A stretch of DNA of 64,000 nt, taken from positions 23,024 through 87,023 of the forward strand of contig NZ_JBDKWG010000125.1 of NCBI RefSeq assembly GCF_040151475.1, written 5' to 3'. Position 1 is the first letter of the stretch; every line of letters starts with the position of its first letter. The position numbers and the translations under genes were made by a program. The notes beneath the pieces were generated by a model that did not search any database, was not told the origin of the DNA, and was given only the letters and a program-made list of their open reading frames with translations. Below are positions 1 to 7,962 of this stretch, in pieces. Source of the stretch: CAXBNB01 sp040151475 (GTDB lineage: Bacteria > Bacteroidota > Bacteroidia > Cytophagales > Cyclobacteriaceae).

Positions 1-1536
1 GATGACATCTGATACATAAGTACTTATAGTGTGATTTTCTCCATGATTCCAGCCAGTCCAATATCCAGGGATTAAATATGGATCAACATCTTCTTTTCTC
101 AAAGCCCTAAAATCCGTTGTTATATCAATAGTATCTACAACGTCCGCACCCGTGTTCTTGGCATTGGCATTAACTTTTTGATGTCTATAATTAACTCCAG
201 CTAATATGTTGTGTGTTATGCTACCTGTATTAAATTTACCATTAATGTTTTCTTGTATATTGACATAATTGTTATAAATAGGACCCCAGACCCCCATTGT
301 TCTCGTTGCTTCGGTTGGAGATAACCATGTTGCGTAATATTGGTAACTATAATCTACATCTTCCTCCACAAAGGAAAATAATGTGGTCGATTTCCAATTG
401 TCAGAAAGTTGATATTCTGCCTGTAAAAAGACCTTAGATGATGAAGTTTTGGCATTCGCATCATCATGAAACAAAGATGTTCTGTAATCTAATTGAATAT
501 CATTCGGGTTTGTAATACCTGAATTTGTACCATAGCGATCATATCTTATACGTGTACTATTGGCATTAAATAGTTCAGCATCTAAAGTAAACGTAAGTTT
601 GTCCGAAGCTTTGTACAAAAGACCTGGAGCTATTAAAAACGTGTTGTTGAACCCATAGTCTAAAAAACTTTTTTGTTTGTTAATGGCAGTGTTCAACCTG
701 AATAATACTGTATTGTCTTTTGTTAAAGGTGTATTTATATCGGCTGTAAGTCTGTTCAACCCAAAACTGCCTGCTGTATAGCTTATTTCTGTTTTCTTTA
801 TTTCATGTGGTTTTTTAGTGACCAAATTTACTACCCCACCAAAAGAAGATACCGATGCACCAAAAAGTGTTCCCGATGGGCCTTTTAAAACTTCTATACG
901 CTCTACATTGGCAATATCTACTGAAGAGCGACCTGATACGGTTTCCATTCCATTTCTTGCATTAACACCCGTTGTAAACCCTCTAAATGTAATACCCAGA
1001 CCTCCGGAAGGGTAGATAACCGGCACTGCACCTGGAGTATTCCTGGTTGCATCATTAATATTAAATACCACTTGTTCTTCAAGTAATTCTTTGCTTACAG
1101 CACTATATACCTGTGGGTTTTCCAGATTTTCCAATGGCATACGAGCAGCATAATCTGTTTCCTTATCTGCAAACTTGTTGGTTTCCCTGCTACTTAATAC
1201 TTCTACATCATTAAGCTTAAGGACATCCTCAAACAGGGTAACTTCAGGTAGGAGGGTTTCTTCATCTTGATTTACCTTTACGTCAATCTCTTTTTTTATG
1301 TAACCTACAATTTGAAAGACGAACACCTGATTGCCTTCGGGTATTTTGTCGAGTATAAATCTCCCATTCTTATCGGTAATGGTTCCCCTATTGGTGTTCT
1401 TTAGACTGACACTGACAAATTCTAGAGGGATATCATTTTTATCGGTTATTCTACCGGATACACTGCCATTTTGTGCATGAATTACTCCAGTACCAAGGAA
1501 TAATGAAAAGATTAGAAGTAGTATTTTATTGTTCAT
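1..1536 (-). CDS. TonB-dependent siderophore-type receptor, partial (3' end outside window)
   Basis: This is the N-terminal 512 residues of an outer-membrane TonB-dependent receptor; the gene runs off the left edge of the window. My translation from ATG at 1534-1536 gives a signal peptide (MNNKILLLIFSLFLGTGVIHAQ), then a carboxypeptidase-D-regulatory-like beta-sandwich (about residues 23-105, typical of Bacteroidota receptors). A plug domain follows with the motifs GLGITFRGF and VERIEVLKGPSGTLFGA, and then the first barrel strands. The wording of the plug (ENPQVYSAVSKELLEEQ) is that of FhuA/FecA-like siderophore receptors, so a ferric-siderophore substrate is likely but not shown. I see no TonB-associated SusD partner upstream, which argues against glycan uptake. 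No operator of the type found in the iron module at 32-36 kb was seen in front of this gene. Confidence 0.9.
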   Translation of the reverse strand, partial: MNNKILLLIFSLFLGTGVIHAQNGSVSGRITDKNDIPLEFVSVSLKNTNRGTITDKNGRFILDKIPEGNQVFVFQIVGYIKKEIDVKVNQDEETLLPEVTLFEDVLKLNDVEVLSSRETNKFADKETDYAARMPLENLENPQVYSAVSKELLEEQVVFNINDATRNTPGAVPVIYPSGGLGITFRGFTTGVNARNGMETVSGRSSVDIANVERIEVLKGPSGTLFGASVSSFGGVVNLVTKKPHEIKKTEISYTAGSFGLNRLTADINTPLTKDNTVLFRLNTAINKQKSFLDYGFNNTFLIAPGLLYKASDKLTFTLDAELFNANSTRIRYDRYGTNSGITNPNDIQLDYRTSLFHDDANAKTSSSKVFLQAEYQLSDNWKSTTLFSFVEEDVDYSYQYYATWLSPTEATRTMGVWGPIYNNYVNIQENINGKFNTGSITHNILAGVNYRHQKVNANAKNTGADVVDTIDITTDFRALRKEDVDPYLIPGYWTGWNHGENHTISTYVSDVI

Positions 1537-1635
1537 GATTATTCATGTTTTGATTTATGATTTAAAATATTTAAGGTTTACTTTTATTTTTTTACCTCAT
1601 GATACCGTGTTTACTCACGGTTTCAGAGGGCTTTT

Positions 1636-1828
1636 ATGGTTTGTTCAAGCAAGCGATTGCAAAATCATTTATTATTTAGAATTGTTCTAAATAATGGCAA
1701 ATGTAGGGTGGTATCTCATCTGAGTCAATACCTAATTGTAGTGAATCTTAATAGCTATATTTAGTGAGCATATATCTGCATGTAGTGCTAATCATAGTGG
1801 GTATTGATTCCCGAGATGAACAAACCAT
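1636..1828. repeat. Nested imperfect inverted repeat
   Basis: The outer arms are a perfect 12-bp inverted repeat, atggtttgttca at 1636-1647 and tgaacaaaccat at 1817-1828. Inside lie a second pair, tcaatacc at 1725-1732 and ggtattga at 1800-1807, with further partial pairing around them. The nesting suggests a degenerate MITE-like insertion or a long cruciform. I saw no target-site duplication. Confidence 0.4.
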
Positions 1829-1989
1829 GAGAGGGAGCCTAGATATACCGATCTCATAACGAGCTACTGGCAATAAAAGACTGTATTTATTCAGGTTGAT
1901 GAGATTCTTGATTGCCTGTGCTACTTCCAGAATGACGTGATAGTGAGCAAAGATTCGTAAATGTATTTGTCTGGTTCATTCTCCAATAG

Positions 1990-2023
1990 TTGGTGGCTTC
2001 TTCGGAATTGTTATATACTTTTG
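1990..2023 (+). promoter_or_regulatory. Bacteroidota-type promoter for the membrane protein gene
   Basis: A -7 box tacttttg at 2016-2023 matches TAnnTTTG, with a TTG at 1990-1992 about 23 bases upstream. The start codon of the next gene is at 2045, giving a leader of roughly 15 bases. The match is by eye only. Confidence 0.45.
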
Positions 2024-2044
2024 CGCCTTTCAAATAGTTGATTC

Positions 2045-2515
2045 ATGCATAAAGTATTCAAACTGATTTCACGTATTACGGCGTTTATTTTTTTAGGTAT
2101 GTTGCTCTACGTTTATGCGTTTCTTCCCGATATGGTAAGCCTTTATTTTGACAAAAATGCCACCGGAGTTTTACGGGTAGGGAAGGAGTTGTTTTTTTAC
2201 AGTGCTTTGGGATTGTTTATCGTTTCCACTCTGATACTTTCCTACATGAAAAAATCACTTAACCTGATACAAGTCAATTCATCAGACGGTACTATGACTA
2301 TGTCTATTGCTAAAAAATCTCACCTGCAAACATGGGCCAACAGCCTCTCTGTAGTCTTTAATCTTTTCTTCATTTTTACTGTTGGTTTTGTAGGGTTGTT
2401 TCACAATGACGAGCATTTTAACATCTCATATTTTGCTGTCATTATATATATTGGCCCAATCCTTATGGTAGCATCAATTTTTTACCTGATTTACATTTTA
2501 TTTTTAAAGCACTAG
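2045..2515 (+). CDS. Hypothetical four-helix membrane protein
   Basis: A 156-residue protein with four hydrophobic segments at about residues 8-28, 47-66, 97-119 and 127-152 and a short polar loop (about 70-95) between the second and third. I do not recognise the family. The arrangement of a short first loop and paired helices is loosely like DUF1648-type inner-membrane proteins, but the hallmark motif is not visible. It is transcribed in the same direction as the topoisomerase IV genes but 158 bases upstream of them, so co-transcription is uncertain. A TAnnTTTG promoter lies just ahead of the start. Confidence 0.7.
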   Translation: MHKVFKLISRITAFIFLGMLLYVYAFLPDMVSLYFDKNATGVLRVGKELFFYSALGLFIVSTLILSYMKKSLNLIQVNSSDGTMTMSIAKKSHLQTWANSLSVVFNLFFIFTVGFVGLFHNDEHFNISYFAVIIYIGPILMVASIFYLIYILFLKH

Positions 2516-2673
2516 TTCTGACTGTAAATCAGTTTATTATATAATTTGAGTTAAATACATGCTCAAATTAAAGTGTTTGTTTAAGTCATTTTTCAGCTTA
2601 TTTTTTAGTAAAAAAATAAGTCGAAATAGTATATATTCACGATCATTTTACTTTAAAAATTCATAAAAAGAGG

Positions 2674-4542
2674 ATGGCAGCACAAGTTGGAGAATACACC
2701 GAAGATAGTATTAAATCACTGGACTGGAAGGAGCACATCAGGCTTAGGCCGGGTATGTACATCGGCAAATTGGGAGATGGTACCGCCCCCGATGATGGCA
2801 TATATGTGCTGGTAAAAGAAGTAATGGACAACTGTATTGATGAGCACGTCATGGGTTTTGGGCGAACCATCAATGTAAAAGTGACTGATCAAAGGGTAGA
2901 AGTGAGGGATTATGGAAGAGGGATTCCCTTGGGAAAAGTGGTGGACTGTGTTTCTAAAATCAATACCGGAGGTAAATACGATTCTTCTGCCTTTCAAAAA
3001 TCAGTAGGACTTAACGGCGTAGGTACCAAAGCAGTCAACGCATTGTCAACATATTTTAAGGCTCAGTCATTTAGAGAAGGTCAAACCAAGTTGGCTGAAT
3101 TTGATGTGGGCAACCTAATCAATGACAGCAAAATAGAAAAGAGTGACGGGCGCAACGGGACTCTTATAGCTTTTGAGCCAGACAATACAATCTTTAAAAA
3201 CTACCGTTTCATTCCTGAGTATCTGGACAATCTGATGTGGAACTACGCATTTCTCAATGCAGGATTAACCATCAACTTCAATGGAAAAAAGTATCATTCA
3301 GAAAACGGATTGCTGGACTTGCTTGGCAGGAAGACCGATCCAGAAACCCTTCGGTATCCCATCATCCATTTGAAGGGAGACGATATAGAAGTATCTATCA
3401 CACACAACAATCAATACGGTGAAGAGTATTATTCCTTTGTAAATGGACAATACACCACTCAGGGTGGAACCCATCTTGCTGCTTTCAGAGAATCAGTGGT
3501 AAGGACAGTTCGGGATTTTTATGGAAAAAATTATGATGCAGCAGACGTAAGAAGTAGTATCGTTGCAGCTATTTCCGTTAGGGTACAAGAACCCGTCTTC
3601 GAGTCTCAAACGAAAACAAAATTAGGTTCACTCAACGTAGCACATGACGGTCCTACCATGAGGACTTTTGTTAATGATTTCATAAAAAAAGCACTTGATG
3701 ATTACCTTCATAAGCATTCTGATGTAGCGGAAGGTCTTCAGAAGCGGATCATGCAATCAGAACGTGAGCGCAAAGAAATAGCAGGAATAAAAAAGCTGGC
3801 GAACGAAAGAGCCAAAAAGGCCAACCTGCACAATAAAAAACTAAGGGATTGCAGAATTCATTTCGACGACAAAAAGGGAGATGAAGATTTGAAAAACGGA
3901 ACTACCCTTTTCATTACAGAAGGAGATTCGGCAAGTGGATCAATCACCAAATCAAGAGAAGTCAAAACTCAGGCCGTATTTAGTCTTCGTGGTAAACCTT
4001 TCAACTGCTTTGGTTGTACCAAAAAAGTAGTATATGAAAATGAAGAGTTCAATCTGTTGCAACACGCCCTGAATATTGAAGATGGCATTGAGGGCTTGCG
4101 CTACAATCAAATAGTGATTGCTACAGATGCCGACGTGGATGGTATGCACATTCGGTTGTTGCTGTTGACCTATTTCCTTCAGTTTTTTCCTGAGTTGGTT
4201 AGGGGAGGACATGTTTTCATTCTGGAGACACCTCTTTTTAGGGTAAGAAATAAAAAAGAAACGATTTATTGTTACAGCGATCAGGAACGTATTGACGCCA
4301 TTGAAAAATTGAGCCCTAAGCCTGAAATTACGCGATTTAAGGGATTGGGTGAAATTTCTCCCAATGAATTTGGAGAATTTATTGGCGAGGATATAAGGTT
4401 GGAACCTGTTATTCTGAACAAGGAAACAAAAATCAGTGATTTATTAGGGTTTTATATGGGCAAGAACACACCTGACAGGCAGAATTTTATTATAGATAAA
4501 TTAAGAATTGAGAAAGACATAGTAGAAGAGGAGGTTGCTTAA
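2674..4542 (+). CDS. parE: DNA topoisomerase IV subunit B
   Basis: ATPase subunit of the type IIA topoisomerase that decatenates daughter chromosomes in the cytoplasm. The GHKL ATPase domain is at the N-terminus: DNCIDE at 52-57, DYGRGIP at 79-85 and the ATP lid GLNGVGTK at 112-119. The transducer domain follows. The TOPRIM domain carries EGDSAS from E416 and the metal ligands DADVDG from D485. At 622 residues it lacks the long TOPRIM insertion of proteobacterial GyrB, as expected for ParE of this phylum. It is directly followed by parC: the stop codon TAA and the next ATG abut without a gap (4540-4545), so the two are translationally coupled. Assignment to ParE rather than GyrB rests on this pairing and the length. 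Confidence 0.95.
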   Translation: MAAQVGEYTEDSIKSLDWKEHIRLRPGMYIGKLGDGTAPDDGIYVLVKEVMDNCIDEHVMGFGRTINVKVTDQRVEVRDYGRGIPLGKVVDCVSKINTGGKYDSSAFQKSVGLNGVGTKAVNALSTYFKAQSFREGQTKLAEFDVGNLINDSKIEKSDGRNGTLIAFEPDNTIFKNYRFIPEYLDNLMWNYAFLNAGLTINFNGKKYHSENGLLDLLGRKTDPETLRYPIIHLKGDDIEVSITHNNQYGEEYYSFVNGQYTTQGGTHLAAFRESVVRTVRDFYGKNYDAADVRSSIVAAISVRVQEPVFESQTKTKLGSLNVAHDGPTMRTFVNDFIKKALDDYLHKHSDVAEGLQKRIMQSERERKEIAGIKKLANERAKKANLHNKKLRDCRIHFDDKKGDEDLKNGTTLFITEGDSASGSITKSREVKTQAVFSLRGKPFNCFGCTKKVVYENEEFNLLQHALNIEDGIEGLRYNQIVIATDADVDGMHIRLLLLTYFLQFFPELVRGGHVFILETPLFRVRNKKETIYCYSDQERIDAIEKLSPKPEITRFKGLGEISPNEFGEFIGEDIRLEPVILNKETKISDLLGFYMGKNTPDRQNFIIDKLRIEKDIVEEEVA

Positions 4543-7302
4543 ATGGATGAATTAGAAAACAACGGGGAATTACAAAACGAAGAGGGAACCATACACAATG
4601 TAGTACCCGTATCGGGCATGTACGAAAACTGGTTTTTAGACTATGCCTCTTACGTTATTTTGGAAAGGGCTGTGCCAGCCATCAATGATGGGCTCAAGCC
4701 TGTGCAGAGAAGGATATTGCATGCGATGAGGGAAATGGATGATGGAAGGTACAATAAGGTAGCCAACATCATCGGCAGTACCATGCAGTACCATCCACAT
4801 GGAGATATGTCAATAGGAGATGCGATGGTAAACCTCGGGCAGAAGGAGTTGCTGATAGACATGCAGGGTAACTGGGGTGACGTGCGTACAGGGGACAGAG
4901 CGGCAGCTTCCAGGTATATTGAAGCCCGTCCTTCAAAGTTTGCTCTGGATGTACTTTACAATCCACAAACAACTGAATGGCAGTTGTCTTACGATGGCAG
5001 AAAGAAAGAACCCGTCACTCTACCAGTCAAGTTTCCATTGCTGTTGGCTCAAGGTGTCGAGGGTATTGCTGTTGGATTATCTACAAAAATTCTACCTCAT
5101 AATTTTTGCGAATTGATTGATGCCTGTATCAAATATTTGAGAGGCAAGAGTTTTAAACTCTATCCGGATTTCCTTACCGGTGGCACCATCGATGTATCAG
5201 AATACAACAAAGGGCTAAGGGGAGGAAAAGTTAAGGTAAGGGCTAAGATTGAAGAAGTTGATAAAAATACTCTGGTGATCAAGGACATACCTTATGGTAC
5301 CACTACCACCAGTTTGATCGAATCAATTGTCAAAGCCAATGAAAAGGGTAAGATTAAGATTAAAAAAGTAATTGATAATACTGCTAAGGATATCGAAATT
5401 CAGGTTGATCTTGCGCCCGGACAATCTCCGGATATTACCATAGATGCATTGTATGCTTTTACCGATTGTCAGGTTTCTATTTCACCCAATGCCTGTGTGA
5501 TCGTTGAAGACAAACCCATCTTTTTGACGGTAGATGAAATTCTAAAGAAAAACGCAGATCAGACCGTAGATCTTCTGCGTAGAGAACTTGAAATTCGCAG
5601 GAATGAATTACTCGAAAAAATCCTTTTTTCTTCTCTTGAAAAAATATTTATCGAAAACCGAATTTATCGGGACATAGAGGAGTGTGAAACCTGGGAGTCT
5701 GTATTAGAAACCATTGATACCGGACTTGAACCTTACAAATCTCAGTTTTATAGAGAAATAGTCCGTGATGACATTATCCGCCTTACGGAAATCAAGATCA
5801 AAAGAATTTCAAAGTTTGACTCATTCAAAGCCGATGAGTTGATGAAAAAATTGCAGGAGGAACTGGCAGAAGTAGAGCATCATCTGGCAAACATAATAGA
5901 CTATGCCGTAACCTACTATGAACGTCTGCTGGAAAAGTATGGGAAAGGAAAAGAGCGTAAAACGGAAATCTCGTCTATTGAAACCATTACGGCCACAGTT
6001 GTAGCCGCCAACAATCAAAAATTGTATGTAAATCGTAAGGATGGTTTTATTGGATATGGTCTTAAAAAAGACGAATACTTAGGTGAATGTTCAGATTTGG
6101 ATGACATTATAGCATTCAGAAAGGATGGAAAATTCATGGTCGTCAGAATTCAGGACAAAGTGTTTGTGGGTAAAGACATATTGTATGCGGGTGTATTTAG
6201 AAAAAATGATGACCGAATGGTTTATAATATGGCTTATGTGGATGGTGGAAGTGGAAGAACCTTTGCCAAGCGATTTAGTGTTACGTCAATAACCAGAGAC
6301 AAGGAATACAACTTATGTAAAAGTGATAAAGGGTCTAAGGTACATTATTTTACAGCTAACCCTAATGGAGAAGCAGAGTTGATCACTGTTTTTTTGACAG
6401 CCGGAGCAAAAGCACGAAAGAAAGTGTTTGATTTTGATTTTGCAGATATTGAAATAAAGGGAAGAGGCGCAGGAGGAAACATCCTTACCCGTTACCCTGT
6501 AAGAAAGATAGAATTGAAAACCGCTGGTAAATCTACGCTGGGAGGTTTGGATATTTGGTATGACAAATCCATCGGGCGGCTTAATACTGATGAACGTGGA
6601 GAATATCTGGGCAATTTTCAGGCAGAGGATAAAATTATATCCTTCTACAAAGATGGACAATACGAGTTGAGCACATTTGAGCTTACCAATAGGTACAATG
6701 CCAACAATATTTTAAATATTGTCAAATTTGACCCTGAAATGACTGTGTCAGTGATTTATCAGGATGGCACTTCTAAGACTTATTATGTAAAGCGTTTTCA
6801 AATCGAAACACTGACGTTGAACAAAGAATATAAGTTTATCAGTGAAGAAAAAGGTTCAAAACTCATTGCATTATCATTGTTTTCTGCTCCATTGATTGAA
6901 GTTAATTATAAAAAGAAAGGAGAGAATACTAAAAGTACTGATACCTTCAACCTCTCTGAACTGATAGAAATAAAGGGATGGAAAGCACTTGGTAACAAAT
7001 TTCCGGTACAGACCATTACATCTGTAAAAGAAATAGAACCTGAAATAGAGGAAGAAGAAGCTGGGACAGAAACTCCTTCTTCCCAGAAAGAAGACACCTC
7101 TGAAAATATTGATTTTTTGAGTAAGCTGAAAGAAGATATCAGGCATGAGGTTGAGGAGGAATCTGAGAAAGAAAAACTCAGCAATGCTCCTGAAAAAAGT
7201 GGAAAAGAGGATAAAGGATTGGACATAGGATCATCTATTGAGTTTGACATCAGGAAGGATGATAAAAAAAATGGTAAAGACCAGCTAGGACTTTTTGAAT
7301 AG
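4543..7302 (+). CDS. parC: DNA topoisomerase IV subunit A
   Basis: DNA cleavage and religation subunit that works with ParE. The winged-helix/tower cleavage core occupies roughly residues 25-500, with the catalytic tyrosine Y125 in AASRYIEAR and the quinolone-region motif HPHGDMSIGD at 84-93. A coiled-coil gate follows and then a beta-pinwheel C-terminal domain (about 510-810). The last 100 residues are a low-complexity, highly charged tail rich in Glu and Lys with no fold I can name, which makes the protein 919 residues long. At the position equivalent to Ser83 of E. coli GyrA the residue is Met89, a bulky side chain where fluoroquinolone binding usually needs Ser. The gene starts exactly at the parE stop. 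Confidence 0.95.
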   Translation: MDELENNGELQNEEGTIHNVVPVSGMYENWFLDYASYVILERAVPAINDGLKPVQRRILHAMREMDDGRYNKVANIIGSTMQYHPHGDMSIGDAMVNLGQKELLIDMQGNWGDVRTGDRAAASRYIEARPSKFALDVLYNPQTTEWQLSYDGRKKEPVTLPVKFPLLLAQGVEGIAVGLSTKILPHNFCELIDACIKYLRGKSFKLYPDFLTGGTIDVSEYNKGLRGGKVKVRAKIEEVDKNTLVIKDIPYGTTTTSLIESIVKANEKGKIKIKKVIDNTAKDIEIQVDLAPGQSPDITIDALYAFTDCQVSISPNACVIVEDKPIFLTVDEILKKNADQTVDLLRRELEIRRNELLEKILFSSLEKIFIENRIYRDIEECETWESVLETIDTGLEPYKSQFYREIVRDDIIRLTEIKIKRISKFDSFKADELMKKLQEELAEVEHHLANIIDYAVTYYERLLEKYGKGKERKTEISSIETITATVVAANNQKLYVNRKDGFIGYGLKKDEYLGECSDLDDIIAFRKDGKFMVVRIQDKVFVGKDILYAGVFRKNDDRMVYNMAYVDGGSGRTFAKRFSVTSITRDKEYNLCKSDKGSKVHYFTANPNGEAELITVFLTAGAKARKKVFDFDFADIEIKGRGAGGNILTRYPVRKIELKTAGKSTLGGLDIWYDKSIGRLNTDERGEYLGNFQAEDKIISFYKDGQYELSTFELTNRYNANNILNIVKFDPEMTVSVIYQDGTSKTYYVKRFQIETLTLNKEYKFISEEKGSKLIALSLFSAPLIEVNYKKKGENTKSTDTFNLSELIEIKGWKALGNKFPVQTITSVKEIEPEIEEEEAGTETPSSQKEDTSENIDFLSKLKEDIRHEVEEESEKEKLSNAPEKSGKEDKGLDIGSSIEFDIRKDDKKNGKDQLGLFE

Positions 7303-7327
7303 TTATCCGTTTTAATATATTGCATTT

Positions 7328-7939
7328 CTGAAACGCTTCAAGATTATATGGCAGCTTCTGGTCTATGGTATCATCACATTTCTGGTGGTGTCCAATTTCT
7401 GGATAATCAACAGTACTTCTCACAAGATCTTTACTGAATTAAGCGATGTGCCATCCAAGGAGATTGCCTTGGTTTTTGGCACCAGCAAATACAAAACAGG
7501 AGGGGGCAACAATCTTTTCTTCGACAACAGGATGGAAGCTGCAGCCAGATTGTACCATGGCAAAAAGGTGAACAAGATTCTTTTGAGTGGAACAAGAGAT
7601 TCAAAATATTATGATGAAACCAAAGACATGAAAGCAGCTCTCATTGCTTTGAAAGTACCTGAGTCAGCGATCATATTAGATGATAAAGGATTTCGTACTT
7701 TAGATTCCATTGTCAATGGCAAAAAGGTTTATCATGGGTTTATTTTGATTACGCAACGTTACCATGCCTACCGAGCTCTTTTTATATGTTCATACCTGAA
7801 AGTAGATGCTATTTGTTTTGAGGCTAAATTTCCTTCAGAAGACTATTCTTATGTCACTGTTCTTAGAGAAGTTTTTGCACGACCCAAAGCAGTGTTGGAC
7901 TTATATGTTTTGAATAATATTGGTGATTTTTGGAAATAA
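7328..7939 (+). CDS. SanA/YdcF-like (DUF218) membrane protein, probable CTG start
   Basis: The DUF218 domain begins near the start of the family (EIALVFGTSKYKTGGG) and runs to the end. SanA-type proteins sit in the inner membrane by one N-terminal helix and affect envelope permeability and vancomycin exclusion. The first ATG/GTG-type codon in frame is GTG at 7385, which would cut the helix in half. Extending the frame upstream from 7385 gives KRFKIIWQLLVYGIITF, exactly the basic-plus-hydrophobic anchor expected, preceded by CTG at 7328 or ATT at 7319 and a stop at 7313. I therefore place the start at CTG 7328 (203 residues), 25 bases after parC. The catalytic-looking residues of DUF218 (GTSKY, LLSGTRD, RTLDSI) are intact. 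Confidence 0.8.
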   Translation: MKRFKIIWQLLVYGIITFLVVSNFWIINSTSHKIFTELSDVPSKEIALVFGTSKYKTGGGNNLFFDNRMEAAARLYHGKKVNKILLSGTRDSKYYDETKDMKAALIALKVPESAIILDDKGFRTLDSIVNGKKVYHGFILITQRYHAYRALFICSYLKVDAICFEAKFPSEDYSYVTVLREVFARPKAVLDLYVLNNIGDFWK

Positions 7940-7962
7940 AATCCAGAATTTTCTTTTACTGC

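Larger units (their letters stand above)
1537..2044. other. Non-coding stretch between divergent genes
   Basis: About 0.5 kb without a credible gene, between the receptor and a divergent membrane-protein gene. It should hold both promoters. It contains a small hairpin at 1604-1621 (accgtg, loop, cacggt) in the receptor leader, and the nested inverted repeat listed separately. I looked for a cobalamin or other riboswitch signature and did not recognise one. Confidence 0.5.

Noticed and set aside
818..1015. 65-codon plus-strand open frame
   Set aside because: It is antisense to the plug domain of the TonB receptor, whose own frame is open for 512 codons.
1537..2044. Cobalamin riboswitch in the receptor leader
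   Set aside because: No B12-box-like conserved core could be recognised; only simple hairpins are present.
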